A DNA stretch of 64,000 bases from Phoebastria nigripes (lineage: Eukaryota > Chordata > Aves > Procellariiformes > Diomedeidae): contig JAYKAV010002574.1 of assembly GCA_035582835.1 (NCBI GenBank), forward strand, positions 871,527 through 935,526, written 5' to 3'. The position numbers and the translations under genes are program-made. The notes beneath the pieces are model-generated. The model ran no database searches and had not been told where the DNA came from. It saw only the letters and a list, made by a program, of their open reading frames with translations. Positions 28,701-40,700 of the stretch are shown here, one piece after another; within the stretch, counting starts at the first letter, position 1, and the number at the start of each line of letters is the position of its first letter.

Positions 28701-31700
28701 TATGCAGTTTTATTTCTGGCTTTTTTTGGCATGCATTTGTTTATAGTGTCCCCTCTTATTTTGATGGTCAAGGCTGCTAAAATTCCATAGTACTTGGAGA
28801 CAAACTCTGAAGCATAACTTGGTTGTTGCTACAGTACTTAAAATACTACCTTCCTCTGAAATTCCCGATACAGAATCTAATCCTGGATGGAAGTTTTAGG
28901 AGGTGTTTTGATAATTCTAACACTGCATTACCTTAACCCTTTAATTACAGATTGATAGTCCATCTTTGCAGTTTTATACATAAAAAAACCCATAAACTTA
29001 ATTGCAACGTTACTCTAACACTAGATTTTAAAGTAAAAGCTGAGTAAGAGCCACAGTATGTCCAAAAAAAAAGCAAACCTGCATTATCACAACTTGTCAC
29101 AAAGAACAAACTAAATTACATTTTTGCACGTTGTTGTAGATTATATGATTATTTTTAGTCTTTATGATCTGTAGAAATACTAAAAAGGCATGACATTCAC
29201 AGACCAGCCTATTGGAAACTGGCGCTTTTTTAATTTTGTTGTTAATTGTGGCCATCACCTAATTAGTGATGCTTCGTTTACTTTCAAATTGCTTTTGCAT
29301 GGACTGGTACAACTCAGTTTAGTTTTTCACCATGAGTCTGACTTAGTAGCACAGCGAGATTTTTAGTTACAACACGCTGAAGAGATGCTGGAATCTGGTG
29401 GGGTTCATCAGCCCCGACTAACGGGAACAGCCTCTCACTTTCAAAAATGTGGAAGTTAGCTTAATTCCTGGGGAATGTGTTAGCCTTTTTCAGTATGTAA
29501 GAGGTTTCCCCTCAGGTAAGGGAAGGGCAGCAGAACAAAAATGCAACAGAATGCAGGATACAAGGGTGAAGAAAAAACCCAACAACAAAAACCCACCGAA
29601 GGCATAAGGGTTAATCACAAGATCAAAAGAAAGAGTTGGGAATACCACCTGCGGCAGAAAGCCCTGGGCAACATGACCAGAGTCTTGGCAAGAGCTATGT
29701 ATGCAGCCCAGTAGCTGTGAAGATGATTTGCTTTGCCAAAGAACGGAGGATTTTAATCTCCAAGGCACAGCCCAAACACGAGTACTTCATAAGTTTTCCC
29801 AGAGTGCCAACTCGGTGGATGTCAGTGCTTGTCCAAATGAAAGGGTTTCTTAATCTCTTTTACTGTCTTTTCATCTGCTTCTTTGCTGGTTAGAGCAAAC
29901 AAGGTCATCCGTTACTGTTTGCCGTATTGATGATTTTTGTGGTGGAACAACTGAAAAATTGACTGAAACTTGCTGCTCCATGAGTTGATGCTGCAGGTTT
30001 CATTGACACAGGTTTTCATTACTGAATGCTATAGAAAGCAGACACGTGCATTACAGNGATATAGAGGGTTTTGTGTGTGTGCATGTGGGGAGAAATTTTG
30101 CAGACTGAAATAAAAGATGGCAGAATGGACAATATGAAGGACCTTTCCATGTACTTCTATTTACTTTAACTAGAAGTGGAGGGAAATAGAAAATTGTACA
30201 GCTAAAAAGGGAATTAAAATTCATGTCAAATTTGTGCTGCCTATTTTACATGATAAATACTGTAGAATTTATTTTCAGCTGTCTTGCAGGAAAAAAAAAC
30301 AGATTTAAACAATTTTCTTCCCCTTTCTTATTTTGTGCAGGCTGGGACTCAGATCAGTCTGGCAGATTTATCATTTTCTGATGAGACTTGTACTCTGTGG
30401 TACAACCTGTTGCCTTGCAAGCAAATTCCTGGAAAAAAACCCAAGCAACAAAATGAAGAATCAATGTTTCTGTTAAGCAAGCAGTCATCGGACTCATTGG
30501 ACTTGGTGAGCAATGTGTTGGCTATTACTGTAATAGCAAGAAAAAAGCCATAGACTCTAATTGTGCTGTTGCACTGTGGTTACTTGAATATGTGAATTGT
30601 CTTCCCCTGAAGGTCCAAGGCTTGTCTTGCAGGCGCTGTTGTATATAGTGACTTTGTGCGTGAGTAGGTCCTATATAGGGTTTCAGACTTGTTAGCAAGT
30701 GTGGATAGGGCTGATGCTTCTTAGTAGGATACAAAATTGCACTCCAATTTGAAACACTTCAGCTGTGTTTCATTTTAAAAGGAATGTTATTGAAGAGCTT
30801 CCTTAAGTTTATCATTGATCTTCATATGCACACATTAAAAATTGCTATTTATTAATTATATGAATTTGCATACTTAAAGCCATTGCACTAAAAATGCTGT
30901 TTATGCAAAACACATGCTAATTCTTCTGGTTAAATAAGCTTTTCTGCTTTAATACCTCTTTAAGAGAACTACGTTAAAAAACGTAACTTTTTTTTACCTA
31001 GGGGTATTACAAGTATGAGAGGGAGAGAGAGATGAGACATTAAAGGATGACAGCAGCATATTTGATTGCATTATCATTTTACAAACAACCTATTTTTGAT
31101 TGAGATTTACTCTGTATAAAAACAATCACTTAGTGTGCTACACACTGACAATTCAAACCCCTTATACTTGTGATCTGAGTCATGTTTTTGCTGGCATCAG
31201 GGAGCAGCAGGGTAATGCAGCTCTTGCAAGAGTTGTCATTTTTTTACCTGTGTTATGTATCACTCAATTCTGGTTTCACCTTCTCTTTCCTTGTGAGCAG
31301 GATGCTGTGTCAGCTCTGCTGGAGAGGACGTCTGCTGAGCTGGAAGCAGTAGAACAAGAGCTGGCTGAAGACGAGGAGGAGGAGGAGGAACAGGAGCAAA
31401 GGGGCTCTCAGGAGGACTGGTAAAGCCACTTTTCGTCCCTCACTGTTCATGCCTGAATGATTCTGCTCATTCCTCTTATTCCTAGACAAATGAAAGGGCT
31501 GTACTTTCGAAGGAGATCATACAATCATAGAGTGGTTTGGGTTGGAAGGGACCTTTAAAGATTACCTAGGCCAGCCCCCTGCCATGGGCAGGGACATCTT
31601 TTACTAGATCAGGTTGTTCAAAGCCCCATCCAACCTGACCTTGAACACTTCCAGTGATGGGGCATCCACAGCTTCTCTGGGCAACCTGTTGCAGTGTCTC

Positions 31701-34700
31701 ACCACCACTGGAACTGGGGTAAAGTCTCGTTCTCTTGTGTGGTCAATTCATTCACCTTCTTTTAGGTTTACAGTGTCTTGGCTGCTCTATTAACTCCTGC
31801 TGCTGATGGTTCTCATTCCATGTACATCTTCCTGTGAAACCACTTCGGGAGTTTAAGCCACTGGAGGTGTACTAGAATGTCTCATATCAAATAATAGTTG
31901 CATTAACTATAATAAGCAACTAATAGGATTTGAAAAGAGCGCTGCTGTCTGACAAAGTCTGCGTGTGTGTGCTTCCATTGATGGTGTTGTTTTTGAAGAA
32001 GTTGTGAGCTTTCCCAAGAAAAGATTTCTTGCTAAATTGCTATGTTGAGTTCTATTCCTGTGCAATTTCTTAGCTGTAGTGTAGAAATAAATAGGTGCTG
32101 TATTGTGGGGGAAGGGGAGACTCACTCATTTGTTTTATTAATTTATTGCAACCAAAGTCCTTCAACGTTATCAACATACAGCTATTGAATGTAGTGCAGT
32201 GTTGTCATAATGATCTTGAAGGTGAACTGTAGTAGAGCTTGCTGGGTTTTATTGGAGCATATAATGAAATTTGCCTTCATGTGAACTTAATGGAAGCATT
32301 TGGGCAATACTCTTGTTTTCCCTGTCAGGGAAATGCATACATTATACATGGGTGAAGGCCTAGGCCTTCTGATATCTTTCTCTGGTGGGCTTTTTCAGTT
32401 TGAGAATAAGCCTGGGCTACTTCTGTTCATACAGGTTAGAAATGCTCGCAGAAGCCTCTGATGAAATTGTGGATGAAGAGGAAGATGGCATTAAGCTGGC
32501 AGTAGAAGGCAGCTGTATTGATGACATGGGGTTACTTATTGATGCACCAGAAACAAATGAAGACAAGGGCAGAGAGAACAGTGATGAGGCCCATGAAAGC
32601 CAGCAAGCTGCTGTAATACTAACACTGGTGAATATCTTAAAATACGTGTTCCTTACTGTGTCTGAATATCTATTTCCAAGCAGTTAATGTAGAAGTCTGC
32701 TGCATCTGAGCATTTACAATTTGATGTGGCCTTTGCTGTAGCACTTGTCAGTATATACTTTTAACGGAATTGGTGTGGTCACTTCTGAACTATGAAGAGA
32801 GCATTTAACAGACATGCTAGGCAGAACTTCTAAGACAAAAATAATTCACTAAAAATGTCTATCTTCACTTTTTTTGTTGCATAGGGAGAATATTCAAAAT
32901 ACAAGTGCAGTTCAGTAGCTTCATATTTAAACTACTTCTGCACATCTGTTTCATTATTCCTTTTTTTTTCTTCTCTGATTCATCTGATAAACAGCGGGAA
33001 AGACAGAACAGGGGTCAAGATCTTTAAACCAATGAGGGGATTTCCTTATTTCTTCCCTTTATTTTAGGGTGTGAAATACAAAAACTGGCTTAGCAGAGAA
33101 GAGGAGGAAAGATTAATGAACAGAAAATTCCGAAATGTGTATTAAACAGTGTACTATTGAACTACCCACACACTGTACATAACAAACTCTAATTCCATGT
33201 TCTTGTTAACTGTTCACTTTAAATTATGTTCCACCTTTCTGAAAGCATTCTAAGTAAATTTTTAGTAAACGTATCCCTGATGTGGTAGCACATACTCTAG
33301 AAATAAAATTTTTAGAATACCTTTCTGCACCTTAATGGAAACACTGTTGCATGCGTTAAACCCACAGGTTCTATAAAATAGCAAAGGTAAAAAGGCAAAG
33401 AATGACACCTCGTTCCTTGAAGTTTGTGACAATACAAAACTTCAACACCTCAGTGGATTTGCTGGAAATTGTAATTAACTTCCAATTAATGTGGCAAGAT
33501 GCCAAATGAGCTAAGGCCATGGTATTAAAAGGACTGACAGTCTGCTGGGTAGCAAGCAAATATAGATCAAAGCCCTAACTCAGCAAGGGGAGACATCAAG
33601 GACAACATCTGAAGGTTAGGCACGCACACAAGTGTTTTGCTGAGCCCGGGCTGGACGGACCTGGACAGTGAGTGAAAGACATAGCAGACCTCATTGTAAA
33701 GCCAGCCACAGTATAGATCTTCGTGTGCCAGATCCTCTCAGGGTTGCAGTTGTGCGATTTAGGTCATTGTATTTATCACATGCACCTTGAAAACCACGAA
33801 CCTCATTAAATTACCCGAGTTGAAGAAGATGCCCCAGTGCACATCAGTAATATCAGATGTGCCAGCTGCTGCAGTGCTTGTTCTAGCCGGGCTGTCAAGA
33901 TGATTGCTGCATGTAAGCACAGGCTGCACCACCTGCGGGAATGTTGGCACCTGAGGCTCCCTGTGGCATGTGTGGGGCAACTGTAGTAGGCAGCAGGCCC
34001 TTCTGAGGGACAGCAGCTGCCAGTGTCTTTTCCCTGGGTTCACAAGGCTGGTGCAGCTCTGCAGATTGCCATAAAGCAGCCCCGCTGCTGGGGTTTGGGG
34101 GACATACAACAGTATGCCTGGAAGAACCTGGGCAATGTCACTTTCCCAGCTGCCCCTTTCAGTGTGCATAGGCATCATCTCTAGCATGGCAGAACCTTGC
34201 TGTTCTGCAAATGCAGAACAAAATAAATATAAATGCNCAATAATAATAATAATAATGTCTGCAAACGGCAAAGCAAAACACTTGTTGCACCATGGTTGCA
34301 TCAGACCATCTGCAGGACAGCAAAAGCCTTTCTGCAAAAGCTTTGGTTTTACTGCATACAAAGAGTACCTTCAAAGACTCACCACACACTGTTAAACGTT
34401 TTGGGAATTTTGTGTTTCTTCACTTAGCGTAGCTCCTCTGTATGTGCAAGATGCCTTTTGCTGCTGGTCTTTTTCCATCTGCTGCAAGGTAACAAGAATG
34501 CTTGTAAAATCCAAAGGCACAAAAACTATGTAGTGGCATGTGTCCAGATACAGTAGTTCTTATGAACTAAATTCCTTTTCATAGGTTGATAAAGAGACTA
34601 ACACTGAGGAGTCACTTAATGAGAACACAACAGTCCGACCCAAGGACAGAGCCAGCTGGAGCTCAAGACAGCGTCCTTTTGTCAGGAACAGCATGATAGT

Positions 34701-37700
34701 GCGCTCACAAACCTTCTCTCCAGGCGAGCGGAACCAATACATCTGTAGGGTAAGAGGAGAAACACTTGGAATGAAGAGCTATTAACTAAAGAGTCATTTA
34801 ACTTCTTGGGAATGATGCATTAATGACAGTGAGTCATGTACCAATTTTCCCTGCAAGAGGCAGAGCCTGTGCTTTCTCTAGGTTCTTTCTTTCCCTAACT
34901 GACCTGATGCATAGTAGAATTGACTTTCAGCAGAGTTGCAAACTCTTGCAAAACACCTTTACTACGGCAAAAATACATCCCATTGGAGAGAAGTAACACA
35001 GATTCCTGTGCTGGCTGGCTGCAAAAAGTGTGTTTCACTGCACGTCAGCAACTACAGCTCTCACACAGCAAAATAATGTTAAAAAGTAGAACAGAGTTCG
35101 CTGTAAACTGCCATTGCATTACCATATTTTAATAATGTAACCATTTAAGGGTAACAGTGCGGAAAGAGCTCAGTCATCAATTTTACATCTCACTTTGTAT
35201 CTCAACTGGTTTTAAACCTGGGTAGCCCAAATCCTGCTGTAATTACATCTTTGAAAGATGTGTGAGCGCTGCCTAGGGGCTGAGTTTTAAACATGGGTTT
35301 GGCAACAAAGTTCTCCGGTCTCTCTAGATCTATGGTAGCGTGGAAAAAAAAGATTTAAATTATCAGCCCTGTTGCTGCTAAACGTAACTGTGAAAATCAT
35401 GTGTTTAAAGATTTAAGCATGGATTACCAGCTCTATCGATTTTAATTACAGACACCTTAGAAAAGGCAGTTTGTTTTTGATCTTCAGTTTCTACAGGTTA
35501 CTCACACAAGTATGATTTTAAAAAAAAAAATACTTATCCTTTATTTTTTCTCCAGTTCAGTTAGAGGTGGTTGCCTTAATCATTTGGGAACACTAAAGTT
35601 GATCACTTCTCTGTGATTATCATTGGCTTAAAAAAAAAGAAAAAAAAAACCCCTATAGTCAGTATCTACATACTTAAATAACAATTCCATATACCCTCCA
35701 GAATGAAACACAGCAGATCGTTTTGTAACAATGTTTACATAATTTGCATAGATTATTGGCTGAATTCAGAACCTAGCCTTCATCTTAATTCCTGTACACT
35801 GTAAATTAGTTGTATTGGCAAAAAAATGTAGCCTTAGCTTACTGCCTGTGGAGGTCTTCGACAGGAAGTAACACTAGTTGCTCTGATAGTTTAGTTAGTT
35901 TAAACTCCTGAGGTTTTTGCGCCTGGAAAAGTATTGGGCTTTTGTAGCTTTGAACACTGCTACGTACCTGCTGCCAGAAGCCAGAATCTAAAAAAACCAT
36001 AACTTGAATAAACCATTCTCTTTCTCATTGTGTACAGTATTTCCTGGAAGCAAAGTAGCCTAGGAAAAACCCATGTTTGCACAGATGAATCTTTTGCAGC
36101 TTCGGAAATACTTGTAGTCCACTGTCGGGGCTCCAGAGTGGGCACTGTAGCTGCATCCGAGTCCATGGAGAGGGCTGAACAACTTGGGTCTCCCCAGTCC
36201 TAGTCCCCAGCTTGCACCACAAGCATATCCAGCGTGTGTTGGATATGCTCTGGCTAACTGCCGGCTGCTCTCTTTTCAGAAGAGATGGCCTAGCTTTAAG
36301 AAAGCACCTTCTCTTATACAATGTTACAGGAAACACAAAGATTTTTGAGGCCTAAAGGACAGACCCAAAGCCTATTGGTGCCTTTGAAAATATCCCTTGA
36401 AAAGTGCTTAAAGAACGTCAGTGATGATAGCCACCTGTGCGTATCCAGGAGTCAGTTCCCAGTAGTGGCTCCATGGTGAACGGACAGATTTGTCTCTCGA
36501 GAGGTGTATTCATGTTGCAAGAGGTTGTATCTCACCCCCAACTCCCAGTCAGCCCTGTGTAAGCATGCTTTAGGGCTCTGGCTTTGGTTATTGAAATGTT
36601 AGCAGAATGATTCTTTTTGTCTGTCCTTTTCTGAAGAGGTGAAATAAATATCCTGCAGATAGATGCTTCTATTTTCTTTGAAGGTTACTACCACGCATGC
36701 TGATGCATCTAGCAATCAGTCTGCGCTGATGTGTGTGGAACTAATGCTATCATTAAGAAGTAACTACTGCCGAGCTGTGGTGCATATTTTTGAGAAGCAG
36801 GAAGTGCTTCTGAAAGAAGCTGTAGGCACACCTATGCTTGTTACAAATAATAATAATACAAAAATACCATTTGTTGGACAGGTGCATGTCTACAGTAATT
36901 TACCTTCCCTGCAGTAAATTTGTTAAAAGCCTGCGCCAGGTATAATCTGCAGTCATATAAAAGCCAGACAGTGATTTGGCAGTACTTAATAACCATAGTT
37001 ACCTTCCTTGCATTCCTAAAGAGTCTACTTACTATTCATTCATTAAGATCAGTGATGCCCCATCCCTGGAAACATTCAAGGTCAGGTTGGGCGGGGCTCT
37101 GATCAACCTGATCTTGTTGAGGATGTCCCTGATCGTTGCAGGGGGGTTGGACTAGATGACCTTTAAAGGTCCCTTCCAACCCAAACTATTCTATGATTCT
37201 ATGAATGGTTGTCTTGGTTTAGGAATAGAATTTTAGAGTAGATGCTTATTCTAGTTGAAAAAGTTTTTACTTTATACTAAGAATGACCTACATGTAGATC
37301 AACACTGAGGTTTTCTGACTGGTTATATCAATATAGATGTTTTTGTATATGAAGATGCTTTATATCTCTGTTATGTACATTTTGACAGTTGAATCGAAGT
37401 GACAGCGACAGCTCAACACTAGCCAAAAAGTCTCTCTTTGTGAGAAATGCCACAGAACGGCGGAGCCTAAGAGTTAAACGGGTATGTGCTACGTTACCTG
37501 GACATGGTTTAAAACAAAGTATGGGGAGAGAAGGAATAACAAACAACTTAAACCATATGCTTTATTTCAAGTATTTCAGCAAAAGCAATGCATGTACCAC
37601 ATGTAGTCCTGTAGTTTCAGGTTGAAATCTCAACACAGTGGTCTCAGTCCTACATCTTCCCCCACCAATAAAGCTTAAGTTGTTCTAGTTGTGGCTGAAG

Positions 37701-40700
37701 CCAGCAGCAAGACACTGGTGCTCAGCATCATGGCATTTACTGTTGAACTTTAGCTTGTTACTGTCAAAGGGATCTGGGTTAAAGAACCCAAATATTACAA
37801 AGTGACCCAAGGTAGCTTACGCTGCACAAAAGTCAACACCAGCAACATATATCTTGAGCAAATTTTGGTGGGAATTTCAAGGATTCAGATGTCCTTTTAA
37901 AGGGGATTTACTCTTCTCCAGGAGTGTTTGAGTAGCAAAAGGATTGAAGGACGAGAGTAAGATTGTATTTCTCTTGCATGGAGTTCATTCTTACATAAGT
38001 TGAGAGAGTTGTATTTTAATCTTGATTGTAACTAAAAAAACACTTCTGTGGAAGGTTTGTTACCAGCTAGCAGGATTACATTTGGCATCAGAAAGGAAGA
38101 CATACTGAATCGTCTAGGATGGCTTCTCCTGCCCAACTTATTCATGCGAAAATGCACAGTGAAAGGACAGTAAATAATGTGAAATACACTAAAGAAATGC
38201 ATGTTTACAGTAGAGTTGGTAACATTATGTGTTTTCTTAGGCCTTGAAAAAGCAAATGTTAATAAAAATAAATAATGTAGTTGAAATCTGTGGGGAAGTC
38301 TCTGTAGTGTGGCATTGTGTTGTCCTGGGGATCAGAATGGGTTTTTTGTTTTTAACCTGTAAATATTTCATTGTACACCTGGTTGGAGAAACTTTTGCAT
38401 TTATTTTTAGCTAGTGACTGAAGAAAAATTCCAGAATAGATGAATTTTTGGACTTGGATCTCATCATAGCAGCTTTCTGCTAAAGAAAAACAAAAAATAT
38501 TTGAGCTTTTCTGACGGTATTATGTCAAACCCTACACTAGCCTCTCTAGATATTAATTTTTATTGTTCTGTCTCCCAAATGATTCAGCCTGTTTGCCAAC
38601 CGATCATGCGAAGAGCTACGCAAGAGTGCCCCATACGCACTTCCCTTGACTTGGAGCTGGACCTCCAGGCATCACGCACAAGACAGAATCGTCTGAATGA
38701 TGAGCTTCAGGCCTTGCGGGATCTTAAACAAAAGCTTGAGGAAATGAAAGGCAGAGGAGAGACAGACCTTCCCCTCTGTGTGCTAGAGGATGAACGATTC
38801 CAGAAACTCTTGAAACAAGCTGAAAAACAGGTATGAGCAGCATACAGATATTGTGTGAATGAATACCCTTATGCCCCTACCTTTTCTATAAATTCGTTAA
38901 AGAATTCAGTCTGTCATGTTAAAGATTTTTACAGAAGCTCACATTTGACTAATTACACCTCTGAATTACATAGTGTAGACAATATTTCTATATTAGTCAA
39001 TACTACAGTATTTAAACCTAGAATTTCAGGTAGTATTTTTCTGGTGCCCTCTAAATACTTCAGTAATTCAGAGTAGAAACTCTATTATTTGGAGTAATAG
39101 TTGTGGTTGGTGTAGTAAAATAGCATTTACTTAAAAGTTAATTTAAAATTCTCACGTCCCAGCCGTACTTCTACAGACATGCGCATGCTTTTTGTCCTTC
39201 AGCATCAGCTGATTTGCAGTCTTTTGCAGACTTTTTACAGAACCTGTAGCCAAAAGATCTTTGTACAGGTAGAAAGTGTCAGTGACCATTACTTATAGTG
39301 GTAGGGGCATGTGGGAAAGGCAGTACTTCCACTGTGGCTTATTTCCTTATGCAGGACATAATTGTTCTAGTTTTGGCAAAGAAAAGCCAAATTCTGTTCT
39401 CTATGTGATGGTCTCTAAAACAATACAAGTATATATTCACTGTCTCCAAGCTGCCGTAAGGTAAGATGGGATGCCCTCATGTGGATAAAGACAAGAAACA
39501 GGATAGGAGGAGTGAGAGGCAACAGTGACAAGCTGGAACATGGAAAATTCCGACAAGATGCATGAATAAGTTGGATGTTGTGGGGTTTTTGTTTTGTTTT
39601 GGGGAGGTTGTTTTTTTTTTTTTTAAATTGTGAGGGTGATCATACATTGGAATAGGGACCCAGCCTCCACAGTTGGAGATATTCAGAACCTAACTGGACA
39701 AGACCCTGAGTACCCAGCTCTAGCTTCACATGCTCTGAGCAGAAGGTTGGAGTAGATGCCCTCTGGAGTCCCCTTCCCATCTATGTCAGTCAATGTACAT
39801 CAGTTTTCAATGAGGGGAGGTTGCTAGTGACATCCAGGAGGGATTTGTACTCTTCAGCTATTTATGGTTGATAGAGATGAGTGTTTTGATGACACCAAGT
39901 TATTCAGAGTTGTAAAAATGGAAAGCAATTTTAACAAGGTGCAGAGGACCTCCTAATATGTAAGCAACATTTGCTTGGGGTTTTTTTGTTTTATTTTTTA
40001 AAAAAGCTAAGTGTCAGTAAATAGCCTTGTGTAGAGGAGGGAAGCGATGATCCTCATATTTACATATACAAAGCTGAGCTCTGAATTAGATGTATACTTC
40101 GGATATAAGAAACAAAAACATCAGCAAAAACATCACAGCACTCAGCAGATGTCAAAAAGCAAATAAGACAGGAATTACTAAGAAAAGAAGTTGGAACAAA
40201 ACAAAACTTTTTTTTAATGATATAAATACATGTTATGCCTGTAACTTAAACATTGTTCAGTTCTGGTTCCCCTTCTCAAAGTGGATAATAAAACTACAGA
40301 GGGTCGACAAGGATGAGTAAAGGAGGAAACAGCTTCCATGTTAGGAGTGGCTAAGTAGCTACAACTGAAGTCTATAAAATCATGAGTGAGGCGGAGGAGA
40401 GCAATTAATCATTGTCTTTTATAATACAGAAGAGGGGAATTGAAGAGGTGGCAGTTTAAATGCAAGCAAACATAGCACAACATTTAGAAACCGTAAAAAT
40501 GTTTTCCACAGAACATGGTGAGTGCTGCAAGTTTGCATAGGTTCAAAAAGCAGTTGGATACATTCGTGGAAGAAAAATCCATCAGAAGTCATTAACCATA
40601 ATGATACCACCTACTTCAAGAAGTCCTTTACCATCTGATAGCTTAGGAAACAAAACTTTTTCCCAATATGTTCTCCCAGCTCTATGTTTATGCCCTGTTC

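Larger units (their letters stand above)
32628..34584 (+). other. WWC2: WWC2 intron with candidate terminal exon and GC-rich island
   Basis: Intron of 1957 nt. It contains the candidate alternative last exon (33068-33145, polyadenylation signal 33302) and an unexplained GC-rich, ORF-bearing island (33560-34235). The island is followed by an AAT microsatellite beside an ambiguous base at 34237. Confidence 0.8.

Noticed and set aside
33759..34361. 200-codon - strand ORF as a protein gene
   Set aside because: It runs through an AAT microsatellite and an ambiguous base and has no recognised domain. Kept only as an unexplained island.
36663..36917. 84-codon + strand ORF as an extra WWC2 exon
   Set aside because: No acceptor/donor pair in phase, and the WWC2 frame is complete from 34749 to 37389 without it.
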